Assembly: GCA_036501345.1 (NCBI GenBank)
Contig: DASYAN010000590.1
Coordinates: 1 to 28,845, forward strand
From: DASYAN01 sp036501345
GTDB taxonomy: Bacteria > Chloroflexota > Ktedonobacteria > Ktedonobacterales > Ktedonobacteraceae
Direction of reading: 5' to 3'
DNA: 28,845 bases
Position 1 is the stretch's first letter; each line of letters opens with the position of its first letter. The position numbers and the translations under genes are program-made. A model generated the notes under the pieces. The model was given only the letters and a program-made list of their open reading frames with translations. It was not told where the DNA came from and searched no databases. Shown here piece after piece: positions 7,274 to 14,961 of this stretch.

Positions 7274-8968
7274 ATGTCGTATCCTGTGAAGACTCATCCA
7301 CGAATTGCGCAGGCAATAGTAGCACTCCTACTTCTCAGTACAACTCTACTAATGAGTGCTTGTGGCGGGGGAACACAAGAGCGACAGACGGCACTCCAGA
7401 GTCAGGCACGCTTTGATCAGCAGCTCAAATATGCACAACAGATTGGCGTGCCTGCTGCCCTCCTGCAGCCATTACTACGAGCAGAACAACAATTACCTAG
7501 TTCCAGCCCTCCATTCAATCTTTTCAACAATCAGTCCACAGACACATATTATGATAACCTTACAGCTCATTACTCATTGCTTGCATCCCAACTACAAGAC
7601 TTGATTACTGCTAGCACCAATCAGGCCAGATCACAAACCCAACAGCATCTACTGGACTTCCAGACGATATTACAACAAGCTCATACACAAAATCAGCCCA
7701 TTGGAAACTTCTCAGCGCAGTTAGGTCAGGCACAAACTAAGTTTTTAAAGGCACAATATCCCAAAGATTATGCTAGGATCAGTAGCCAGATACACGACTC
7801 TATACAAGGGATAGGTGTGTTAGCAGATACAAGCGGTCAAATGGCAACACTGAAAAAGGCCATCGACCAAGCAAACAATCTCCATGTAGAAGGTACTCCG
7901 TTGATGAGTTTCTATCAACAGGACGTGCAGACGCTCAGCAATATTGACACCCTGCCTGCTGCCCAAAGATTGAATGGTGATGTGACTGCACAATATCAGC
8001 AAGCAGTAGCTACGACAGCACTATCCATTCCCTATCTTGCCACCACCAAGCTGGATGCATTGGACAAGCAGATACAGCTCCTACAGGCGCAAGGGCAGGA
8101 TACCATGAAGTATCAGCAGGATATGCAACACTATCGTGCCATGACCACCAAGTTCATGAGGATTGCAGACTATCAGAATCTTGCCAGTCACCTGGATGAT
8201 GATATTACTCAGGCTCAGATGACCTTACTGCATCTTGAGGCACAGAAACTGCTGCAGCAAATTCATGGTCAAGCAGCAGCTTGGGGCAACGCGCATCTGT
8301 ATCACGATAGCTATAATGACGAGAGTTATCCGCTAGATGTTGGCTATCTAACAGACGGGATTGAATCTGACCTGGGTGAGGATCTTACCAATGCAGCCAC
8401 CATACAGGATCTTGAGCAAGTGATCAGTCAGGCTAATAATGCCCTCTTTAACCTGCATATCATGGAGGCTGACCACAAAGACAAAACTCCTTACGACCAG
8501 GTGCACGCTACCGACCTACAATTGATCAAGCACTACAAGCTTACTGGACAAGTGATTATTGTCTCGCTAGCGGGACAGGCTATGCGTCTCTACCAGGATG
8601 GCAAGCTAGTACGTGCTTTCCTGGTGACATCAGGCCGACCTGAGCGTCCATCGCTCCCAGGTCTTTGGTCAGTGGAGGGTCGTCTGTCACCCACCATTTT
8701 CAAGTCAAGCGACCCTCCAGGCTCGCCCTACTGGTATCCCGATACACCTATCCACTATGCCATGCTTTATCACGAAGGTGGCTACTTCATCCACGATTCC
8801 TGGTGGCGCGACGACTACGGTCCGGGAACGCAGTACCCTCATGCAGATTCCAGTGGCGATCAGGCATTCTCTGGAAATGGTAGCCACGGCTGCATTAATT
8901 TGCAGGAGGAACAAGCTGCATGGCTCTACGGTCATACCGATTGGAATACCTCAGTGGTGGTTTACTAA
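7274..8968 (+). CDS. L,D-transpeptidase (YkuD) lipoprotein
   Basis: A 564-residue exported protein. The N-terminal signal has a hydrophobic core and lipobox LMSAC, so it is probably a lipid-anchored protein. Residues about 50-390 are helical, Gln-rich and coiled-coil-like. The YkuD domain (about 420-564) contains IHDSWW and the catalytic SHGCIN motif (Cys at residue 540). YkuD enzymes form 3-3 peptidoglycan cross-links or attach proteins, acting outside the membrane. The GTG at 7265 overlaps the ffh stop, but ATG 7274 is preferred because GAGGTGA ends five bases before it. The gene likely shares the ffh transcript and is closed by the hairpin at 8999-9030. Confidence 0.9.
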   Translation: MSYPVKTHPRIAQAIVALLLLSTTLLMSACGGGTQERQTALQSQARFDQQLKYAQQIGVPAALLQPLLRAEQQLPSSSPPFNLFNNQSTDTYYDNLTAHYSLLASQLQDLITASTNQARSQTQQHLLDFQTILQQAHTQNQPIGNFSAQLGQAQTKFLKAQYPKDYARISSQIHDSIQGIGVLADTSGQMATLKKAIDQANNLHVEGTPLMSFYQQDVQTLSNIDTLPAAQRLNGDVTAQYQQAVATTALSIPYLATTKLDALDKQIQLLQAQGQDTMKYQQDMQHYRAMTTKFMRIADYQNLASHLDDDITQAQMTLLHLEAQKLLQQIHGQAAAWGNAHLYHDSYNDESYPLDVGYLTDGIESDLGEDLTNAATIQDLEQVISQANNALFNLHIMEADHKDKTPYDQVHATDLQLIKHYKLTGQVIIVSLAGQAMRLYQDGKLVRAFLVTSGRPERPSLPGLWSVEGRLSPTIFKSSDPPGSPYWYPDTPIHYAMLYHEGGYFIHDSWWRDDYGPGTQYPHADSSGDQAFSGNGSHGCINLQEEQAAWLYGHTDWNTSVVVY

Positions 8969-8998
8969 CTGGCCATCACCCTTCCTGGACGAGATGTT

Positions 8999-9030
8999 GT
9001 CTTAGCATGGCTATCAAGCTATGCTAAGAC
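8999..9030. terminator. Hairpin downstream of the transpeptidase gene, possible bidirectional terminator
   Basis: A 13-base arm starting GTCTTAGCAT (8999-9011) pairs with 9018-9030 around a six-base loop, with a single mismatch that is a G-U wobble in RNA. There is no T-run on either side, so it is a weak intrinsic terminator at best. It could instead mark the end of the transposase remnant that follows. Confidence 0.5.
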
Positions 9031-9039
9031 AATCGCAGA

Positions 9040-9420
9040 CTAAAGAGTACTAAGTACAGTCAAGTGACTTTTTTGGCTTTGGAGCCAATGACCGACAAGG
9101 TGTGCTTTCATTGTCTCAAAGAGTTCACAATGGGTGACTTCGCGACGAAAATGTCGCCACAGCATTTCAACGGGATTGAGCCAGGGGCTGTAGGTCGGCA
9201 AGTAGAGCAAGATCAAGCGACCTGCTGCTGCTCGGACTACCTCCTCCACTTCATCATCCTGATGCGTGTTGGCATTATCCCAAGCCACATAAATCGTTCC
9301 TGTTGGATGTTTCTCGACCAATGCTTGCAGGAGCTGGGCAATCTCTTGACGCCGCTTGCGTTGCCGAAAAAGCACCACTGTTTCTCCCGTATGATAATTG
9401 GCTGCCCCAATGCCATAGTA
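9040..9420 (-). pseudogene. IS630-family transposase remnant (C-terminal part only)
   Basis: The minus-strand frame encodes the end of a DDE transposase: AANYHTGETV, then YVAWDNANTHQ (second catalytic Asp region) and LPTYSPWLNPVEMLWRHFRR (final Glu). A typical IS630 transposase has about 350 residues. Here only about 125 remain, and the similarity stops abruptly near 9420, so the N-terminal helix-turn-helix and first Asp are missing. The only in-frame ATG is internal (9378), so no functional protein is expected. The remnant sits at the left border of the defence operon. Confidence 0.85.
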
Positions 9421-9566
9421 TTTGCTTATGTACTAATACAAGCCCTAACCAAATGCTTAATACTAACTTAATGGTCCGGAGAAATAGGTCTCGAAAATGG
9501 GTTAATAAAAGAAATCACTTGCATGAGTATTCTACCAACAAAGGCAAGTTGATATTATTTGGCATC

Positions 9567-9596
9567 TTGACACTCATTACCTCTTGCCTGTAGGAT
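9567..9596 (+). promoter_or_regulatory. Promoter of the defence operon
   Basis: Consensus -35 TTGACA (9567-9572) and -10 TAGGAT (9591-9596) are separated by 18 bases. An AGGAGG (9616-9621) lies 12 bases before the first ATG (9634). This is the only good promoter in the 213-base spacer between the transposase remnant and the operon, and no other is needed for the seven genes that follow. Confidence 0.6.
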
Positions 9597-9633
9597 AAAG
9601 CAGCATCCAGGTAGTAGGAGGAAAGATACCAGT

Positions 9634-11640
9634 ATGGTCAAAGAGACTAATACGCTATTAGATGAAGAGACCATCGATGATGGCAGTACCATCGACTATA
9701 TTACAAACAAGCCAAAAAAGAATAGTTCAAAGGAAAAAGTTCGTCAACGTATTGCACAGACCCTTTTTGAGGAGTATGGCATACTGACAGAAGATATGCA
9801 AGCTGACTTTCCTGTACGAGTCAATGGACGACGAAAAACTGTAGACATTGCTATCTTTCATCATGGTCATGAACATACTATTCTAAACATGAGCAGGGCC
9901 GTTATTTGTCGACCTGAGCCACAAGTAGGGAAAGGGGCTACGAGGCTACGAGACTACAATGAGGCAAAGCGTGATCTTGCAGAGCTTGAAGATATCATGA
10001 GTGAAGTTGACTCATGTCTATACGGTCTTTGGACTAATAATCTTGAGTTCTATTACCTGGAAAAAGAGCAAACACGCTTCGATGTCAGAATGAAGCCAGT
10101 TGGCGATTGGCCTGTGGTAGATGAGTCGCTCGACCAGCAAAATCGTGGTTCGCGTATCCGCACACGTAGAGGCGAGCCAGAAACATTACGTATTGCTTTC
10201 CGCCGTTGCCATAACTTCATTCATGGTAACGAAGGCATGCCCAAAGATGCTGCTTTTTGGCAGTTTCTCTATCTCATCTTTTGCAAAATGCATGATGAAA
10301 AATTCTCAGGGAATCAGCGTCGCTTTTGGGTTAGTCCTTATGAACAGTTCGATGAACAGGGCCGTAAAGAGATTCGCAAGCGTATTATGCCTCTCTTTGA
10401 GGAAGTTAAGCAGCAATACCAGGATATATTTCGTTCTAATGATGAGATCACCCTCTCTGATCGTGCCCTTGCCTTTATGGTCTCAGAGTTAGCAAAGTAT
10501 GATTTCACGCGTTCGAACGTTGATGCAAAGGGTGCAGCCTATCAAGAAATCGTTGGAACCAATTTGCGTGGTGACCGTGGGCAATATTTTACTCCTAAGG
10601 GCGTCGTCACTCTTGCAGCACAAGTTCTAGATCCACAGGAAAATGAGCGTATATTAGACCCTGCCTGTGGTACTGGAGGATTCCTCGTTGCTACTCTGAA
10701 ACACCTGATGGACAAGTTTCGTGCTGAACGTAATGTCCCTGTTCAACTAGAAGATACGCAAGATTTTCTAGCTGTTCACGACCGCCTTAGAACTTTCGCC
10801 GAAAAGAATGTCTTTGGTGCAGACTTTGACCGTTTTCTTATAAAGGCGACACAGATGAATATGGTAATGGCTGGTGATGGGCATGGACACCTCTACCATA
10901 TGAACTCCCTGGAGTATCCCGCAGGCGAACTTGGTGATACGACCCGCGCTCGCAAAGATATCCCCTTTGAGTCAATCGACGTAATCATGACTAATCCCCC
11001 CTTTGGTTCTGATATTCCCATCACTGATCAGAGTATTTTGCGGCAGTATGAACTAGCCTATCAGTGGGAGTCAAAAGGTGACGGTACTTTCCGTCAGACA
11101 AGTCGCTTGCAGAGCAAAGTTGCTCCAGAAATCTTATTTATCGAGCGTTGCTTTCACTGGCTTAAGCCCGGAGGAAGAATAGGGATTGTGCTTCCTAATG
11201 GTATCCTTGGCAATCCAGCAGCAGAGTATATCCGCTGGTGGATTCTCAAACAGGCCTGGGTTTTAGCTAGTGTTGATTTGCCTGTAGAGGTATTTATCGT
11301 CGAGGCCAACGTTAATATCCTGACAAGTCTCCTCTTCCTCAAGAAAAAAACATCTGAAGAGATACGTGCAGAAAGTTTAGGTGGTACGGTTCCATATCCT
11401 ATTTTTATGGCAGTGGCAGAAAAGGTTGGCTTTGATCGACGAGGTAATAGAATCAACAAACGCCAGCCCAATGGCGAGGATATTATTATCAAAGAGGAGA
11501 AAATAACGTATATTCCAATCAAAGGGCAGATAGTAGAACGAAGAAATGAGGTTGTGCACCCGATCATTGATGATGACCTTCCAGTCATCGCTGAGAAATA
11601 CAAAGAGTTCCGTACCCATTACCCGGAGCCAGGACAATGA
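9634..11640 (+). CDS. mad2: HsdM-like N6-adenine DNA methyltransferase of a MADS-type defence system
   Basis: A 668-residue methyltransferase probably modifying adenines in host DNA so that the system spares self. Residues about 37-165 look like the HsdR/type I N-terminal domain (RVNGRRKTVDIAIF then MSRAVICRPEP). An HsdM-type helical domain follows, then GQYFTPKGVV, SAM motif I DPACGTGGF (from residue 342) and catalytic NPPF (454-457). First gene of the operon; its stop overlaps the next ATG (ATGA). The fused N-terminal domain makes it longer than a usual HsdM (about 500). There is no HsdR in the window. The symbol follows my memory of MADS naming. Confidence 0.88.
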   Translation: MVKETNTLLDEETIDDGSTIDYITNKPKKNSSKEKVRQRIAQTLFEEYGILTEDMQADFPVRVNGRRKTVDIAIFHHGHEHTILNMSRAVICRPEPQVGKGATRLRDYNEAKRDLAELEDIMSEVDSCLYGLWTNNLEFYYLEKEQTRFDVRMKPVGDWPVVDESLDQQNRGSRIRTRRGEPETLRIAFRRCHNFIHGNEGMPKDAAFWQFLYLIFCKMHDEKFSGNQRRFWVSPYEQFDEQGRKEIRKRIMPLFEEVKQQYQDIFRSNDEITLSDRALAFMVSELAKYDFTRSNVDAKGAAYQEIVGTNLRGDRGQYFTPKGVVTLAAQVLDPQENERILDPACGTGGFLVATLKHLMDKFRAERNVPVQLEDTQDFLAVHDRLRTFAEKNVFGADFDRFLIKATQMNMVMAGDGHGHLYHMNSLEYPAGELGDTTRARKDIPFESIDVIMTNPPFGSDIPITDQSILRQYELAYQWESKGDGTFRQTSRLQSKVAPEILFIERCFHWLKPGGRIGIVLPNGILGNPAAEYIRWWILKQAWVLASVDLPVEVFIVEANVNILTSLLFLKKKTSEEIRAESLGGTVPYPIFMAVAEKVGFDRRGNRINKRQPNGEDIIIKEEKITYIPIKGQIVERRNEVVHPIIDDDLPVIAEKYKEFRTHYPEPGQ

Positions 11641-12902
11641 TATCAAGGATACAGGCCGTTCAATATCGCTGCTTTGCTCAACTCGATGTTACATTGCATA
11701 GCTACAACGTCTTAGCTGGCGCAAATGGTACAGGGAAGAGTACACTTATAGATATTCCCCTCGTACTCAGCGACATGCTAGCACAAGGCATTATCCCGGC
11801 TTTTCTTGAAGAGTCACGTACTATTCACGCTACACGTGCCCAAAGCCTACAGGAGTTGACACATCGTTATCGTGGTGAGTATTTCGGCTTTGCTCTAGAG
11901 ATACCGCTTTCACAAGATATCACGAGAAAATTAGTTGACTCTGCTCCGACAGGCCTACAGGCAGATCGTAAACGCTGGCCACAACTCCTCCGCTATGAAG
12001 TTCGCTTCCAGATCTTCAATAAGGTCGAACTCCAGGTTGCTGACGAGTTCCTGTATCTGCTTCCAGAGACAGGTAATCCTCAAAAAAGAATACTTGGCGC
12101 TCGTCACCCTTCATGGCGCATAGTCATCGCTCGTGAAATGGGCGCACCAACTGAACTACGAACGGAGAGTGGTAGGCAGAAAAAGTCGCAACTTCACCTA
12201 GACTCGCACCAACTAGCTTTGGCCAACGTTCCTTTAGACGCCACCCTATACCCTGCGACGGTCTGGTTTGTCCAGATGCTTGGAGAGGGCATGATACACT
12301 ATGAGCCGGATGTTTCTCGGCTACGCACAGCAAGTCCACCAGGACTAGGATTACAAAAGACACTTATGCCGAATGCACAAAACCTTCCCTGGCTGATACT
12401 CAACTTAAAACAGGAACAGCCACAACGTTTCGAAGCATGGGTGGATCATGTCAAGACAGCTCTACCAAATCTTGTAACCATTGACGCGGTCAGGCGTGAA
12501 GAAGATTATCATGCCTATTTAAAGCTCAGCTATGAAGGGGGCTATACAGTCACATCTTCTGGGCTCTCTGCTGGTACTCTGCGCATCCTTGCGCTAACAC
12601 TTCTTCCCTACCTGAGTAACCCTCCACGTGTGCTCTCTCTAGAGGAACCTGAAGATGGTATCCATCCGAGAGCTATAGATACGGTACTGCAGTCATTAAG
12701 TTCACTCTACCATTCACAGGTATGGCTTTCAACTCACTCGCCTTTTGTCCTTGCCCACACTCCATTGGAAGCAGTGATTATTATGCGTAGAAACAGAAAT
12801 GGCGGTATTGAAACGATTCCTGGAGACAAACATCCTCGCTTGCGCGATTGGAGTGGCGATATCGATCTCGGTACCCTCTTTGCTTCTGGAGTTCTGGAAT
12901 GA
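11637..12902 (+). CDS. mad3: RecF/OLD-like AAA (SMC-type) ATPase of the MADS-type operon
   Basis: A 421-residue ABC/SMC-type ATPase. Walker A is GANGTGKST (residues 28-36). A signature-like LSAGTLRILAL begins at residue 310, Walker B is VLSLEEPEDGIHP (from 332), and an H-loop THSPFVL follows. Only about 270 residues separate the two halves, with no long coiled coil, as in OLD-family and AAA_21 proteins. Such ATPases often work with a TOPRIM partner, and the next gene encodes a small TOPRIM/DUF4276-like protein. Both junctions overlap by four bases. Role in the system, sensing or DNA clamping, is inferred. Confidence 0.85.
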   Translation: MISRIQAVQYRCFAQLDVTLHSYNVLAGANGTGKSTLIDIPLVLSDMLAQGIIPAFLEESRTIHATRAQSLQELTHRYRGEYFGFALEIPLSQDITRKLVDSAPTGLQADRKRWPQLLRYEVRFQIFNKVELQVADEFLYLLPETGNPQKRILGARHPSWRIVIAREMGAPTELRTESGRQKKSQLHLDSHQLALANVPLDATLYPATVWFVQMLGEGMIHYEPDVSRLRTASPPGLGLQKTLMPNAQNLPWLILNLKQEQPQRFEAWVDHVKTALPNLVTIDAVRREEDYHAYLKLSYEGGYTVTSSGLSAGTLRILALTLLPYLSNPPRVLSLEEPEDGIHPRAIDTVLQSLSSLYHSQVWLSTHSPFVLAHTPLEAVIIMRRNRNGGIETIPGDKHPRLRDWSGDIDLGTLFASGVLE

Positions 12903-13540
12903 AAGAAAAAGACTGTATTTTTCTAGTTGCAGATAAACAAATGGAAGAGGCGTTTAAAGGGTTTCTCGGTCGCAATGATTTTTACCTTAAACTTAATGTA
13001 CGCCCTTTTACGTTTGATATCATTGTTGAGGCTGGGAGTGACCCTGGCGTATACAAACGTGCACATGAACTGCTTCGCCTGTATCAACGAACCCATAGGC
13101 ACGCCATAGTTGTCTTGGATGAGGAATGGGGCAGTTCACCAGGAGCTATGAAAATTGAAGCAGCCATTAACAAAAATCTCACGACTAATGGCTGGCGTGA
13201 AGATGATGTAGTTGTAATCGTCATCAAGCCTGAATTAGAGGTGTGGCTTTGGCAAGATTCGCCGCATATAGCAAAGGCTTTTCGATTTGACCACAATCCT
13301 TACCCTACTCTACGCAAGTGCCTAGAAGCAGAGGGCTTATGGCTGTCTGACCACCTGAAACCAGCACGCCCCAAAGAGGCTTTCGAGTGGGTACAAAGGA
13401 AGTCAGGTCTTCCACGTTCTGGCGCTATCTACAATAAAATCACAGCCAACGTTTCAGTCCGACATTGTACCGACCCAGCATTTTTTCTTTTACACCAAAC
13501 TTTACAACGCTGGTTTCCACCCGATGGAGTTCGACGATGA
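12899..13540 (+). CDS. mad4: Small TOPRIM/DUF4276-like protein of the MADS-type operon
   Basis: A 213-residue protein starting at the ATG that overlaps the ATPase stop (ATGA, 12899-12902); the frame extends upstream but that part lies inside the ATPase gene. Layout resembles DUF4276/TOPRIM proteins: a first strand CIFLVADKQMEEAF carrying D12 and E16, a second strand AIVVLDEEWG with D74-E75-E76, then VVVIVIKPELEVWLW. The acidic residues could bind metal, but the glutamate of a classical TOPRIM is not placed exactly as expected, so catalysis is unproven. Its position after an OLD-like ATPase supports a partnership. Confidence 0.7.
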   Translation: MKEKDCIFLVADKQMEEAFKGFLGRNDFYLKLNVRPFTFDIIVEAGSDPGVYKRAHELLRLYQRTHRHAIVVLDEEWGSSPGAMKIEAAINKNLTTNGWREDDVVVIVIKPELEVWLWQDSPHIAKAFRFDHNPYPTLRKCLEAEGLWLSDHLKPARPKEAFEWVQRKSGLPRSGAIYNKITANVSVRHCTDPAFFLLHQTLQRWFPPDGVRR

Positions 13541-14961
13541 AAATTGCAAAAATTGATAATCCAGTCACATCTATCTGGCTCACTCAGAATGGCCTGCGCC
13601 TCGACAGTAGCCCTTATCTCTCGGAAGCAGTGCAGGCAAGGGCAACCCTTGAAAAGTTTTCGGATGTCACAATTCCATTGAAAAGTATAACAAGAGGGTT
13701 CAATAGTGGTATTTATAATGGTCCACAGTTTGTAAGAAACTATGTAAACGATCCTAAATACGGTGTACCCTTTCTTACAAGTGGAACCATGTTACTGTCA
13801 GATCTTTCAAGAGTTGGTTTACTACGAAAGCAAGACGCTTCTTCACAAAAATTGAGTTATTTACGCATTAGTCAAGGAATGACACTTATCACTTGTTCTG
13901 GGACTGTGGGAAGAATGACATACGCGGGGGAATATATGGAAGGTGTGTGGTCTTCTCAAGATATTTTAAAAGTAGTACCCAATCCTGATGAAATCCTTCC
14001 TGGCTATCTCTATGCCTATCTTAGCAGCAAATTTGGTGTACCACAGGTAACAGCAGGTACCTACGGAGCCATTATTCAGCATATCGAGTCCCAACATATC
14101 AAGGATTTGCCCGTGCCTCGCTTAGCTGAGGATATCGAGAAGAAAGCTCATCAACATATCGCGGAAGCTGCTCAACTCCGCACAAAGTACCAGACACAGA
14201 TCAAAGATGCAACCGCCTTGCTCTTCACCTCTGTAGGGTTACAGGATATTACTGCCTCACAATGGCATGCTGAAGGACCGGACCTTGGTTTCTCCCAGGC
14301 TATCAGCTCTCCCGCATCCTTACGTGCACTCAATTTCAATCCGAGATTGCAAAAGCTATTAGAAATTTTGAAACAGACAAATCATATGACTCTTGGGGAA
14401 GTTTGTGATGGAGGACAACTACGAAGTGGGCAGCGGTTTAAGCGTATCGATTGTGAACCAGAATTTGGCGTAAAACTTATTGGGCAGCGAGAACTTTTCT
14501 GGATGGAGCCTGAGGGACGCTGGATAGCTCCACAATATGCACCTCAAGATATTTTTGTAGAAGATGAGACAATACTTTTAGCAGCACAAGGGACACTTGG
14601 TGAGCACGAAGTTTTTTGTAGGGTTGAATTTATTAATGGTCCTTGGGTAGAATATGTTTATAGTCAGCATTTTATTCGTATCAAGCTAGGCAATGGTCCT
14701 ATCTCAGGTGCATTTTTGTTCGCATTTCTTCGTTCGGAAATGGTATTTCGCTGTCTGCGCTCAATGAGTGTGGGGAGTAAGCAGCAAGATCTCCATCGTT
14801 CTATGCTTGCTCAGCTGCCAGTCCCATTTCCTGATGAGAGCACACGCAAGAAGATCGAAGAGCTAGTCAGAAACGCCTTCAAAGCCCGTCATGAGGCCTC
14901 TAGATTAGAAAAGGAAGCCGTACACATGGTAGAGGAAGCAATAGAGAGGGAAACTCAGTAA
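13537..14961 (+). CDS. mad5: HsdS-like specificity subunit (two target-recognition domains)
   Basis: A 474-residue protein with type I specificity-subunit layout. Target-recognition domain 1 is at about residues 40-200 (ITRGFNSGIYNGP, TCSGTVGRM, IQHIESQHIKDLPVP). A helical spacer (about 205-235) follows, then domain 2 (about 280-445; AAQGTLG, SVGSKQQDLHRSMLAQLPVP) and a final helix. The repeated hydrophobic-P-(V/L)-P endings are characteristic. It should guide the upstream methyltransferase to a bipartite DNA sequence. ATG 13537 overlaps the previous stop; the frame's upstream extension is discarded. The stop shares one base with the kinase start (TAATG). Confidence 0.85.
   Translation: MKIAKIDNPVTSIWLTQNGLRLDSSPYLSEAVQARATLEKFSDVTIPLKSITRGFNSGIYNGPQFVRNYVNDPKYGVPFLTSGTMLLSDLSRVGLLRKQDASSQKLSYLRISQGMTLITCSGTVGRMTYAGEYMEGVWSSQDILKVVPNPDEILPGYLYAYLSSKFGVPQVTAGTYGAIIQHIESQHIKDLPVPRLAEDIEKKAHQHIAEAAQLRTKYQTQIKDATALLFTSVGLQDITASQWHAEGPDLGFSQAISSPASLRALNFNPRLQKLLEILKQTNHMTLGEVCDGGQLRSGQRFKRIDCEPEFGVKLIGQRELFWMEPEGRWIAPQYAPQDIFVEDETILLAAQGTLGEHEVFCRVEFINGPWVEYVYSQHFIRIKLGNGPISGAFLFAFLRSEMVFRCLRSMSVGSKQQDLHRSMLAQLPVPFPDESTRKKIEELVRNAFKARHEASRLEKEAVHMVEEAIERETQ

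Noticed and set aside
9064..9593. Plus-strand reading frames of 96-135 codons across the spacer before the operon
   Set aside because: They are antisense to the IS630 transposase remnant, have no RBS or recognisable product, and do not survive as coding by residue composition.
9634..14961. Ordinary type I restriction-modification locus
   Set aside because: There is no HsdR helicase-nuclease with a DEAD/DEAH motor, and other genes separate HsdM from HsdS and continue the operon.
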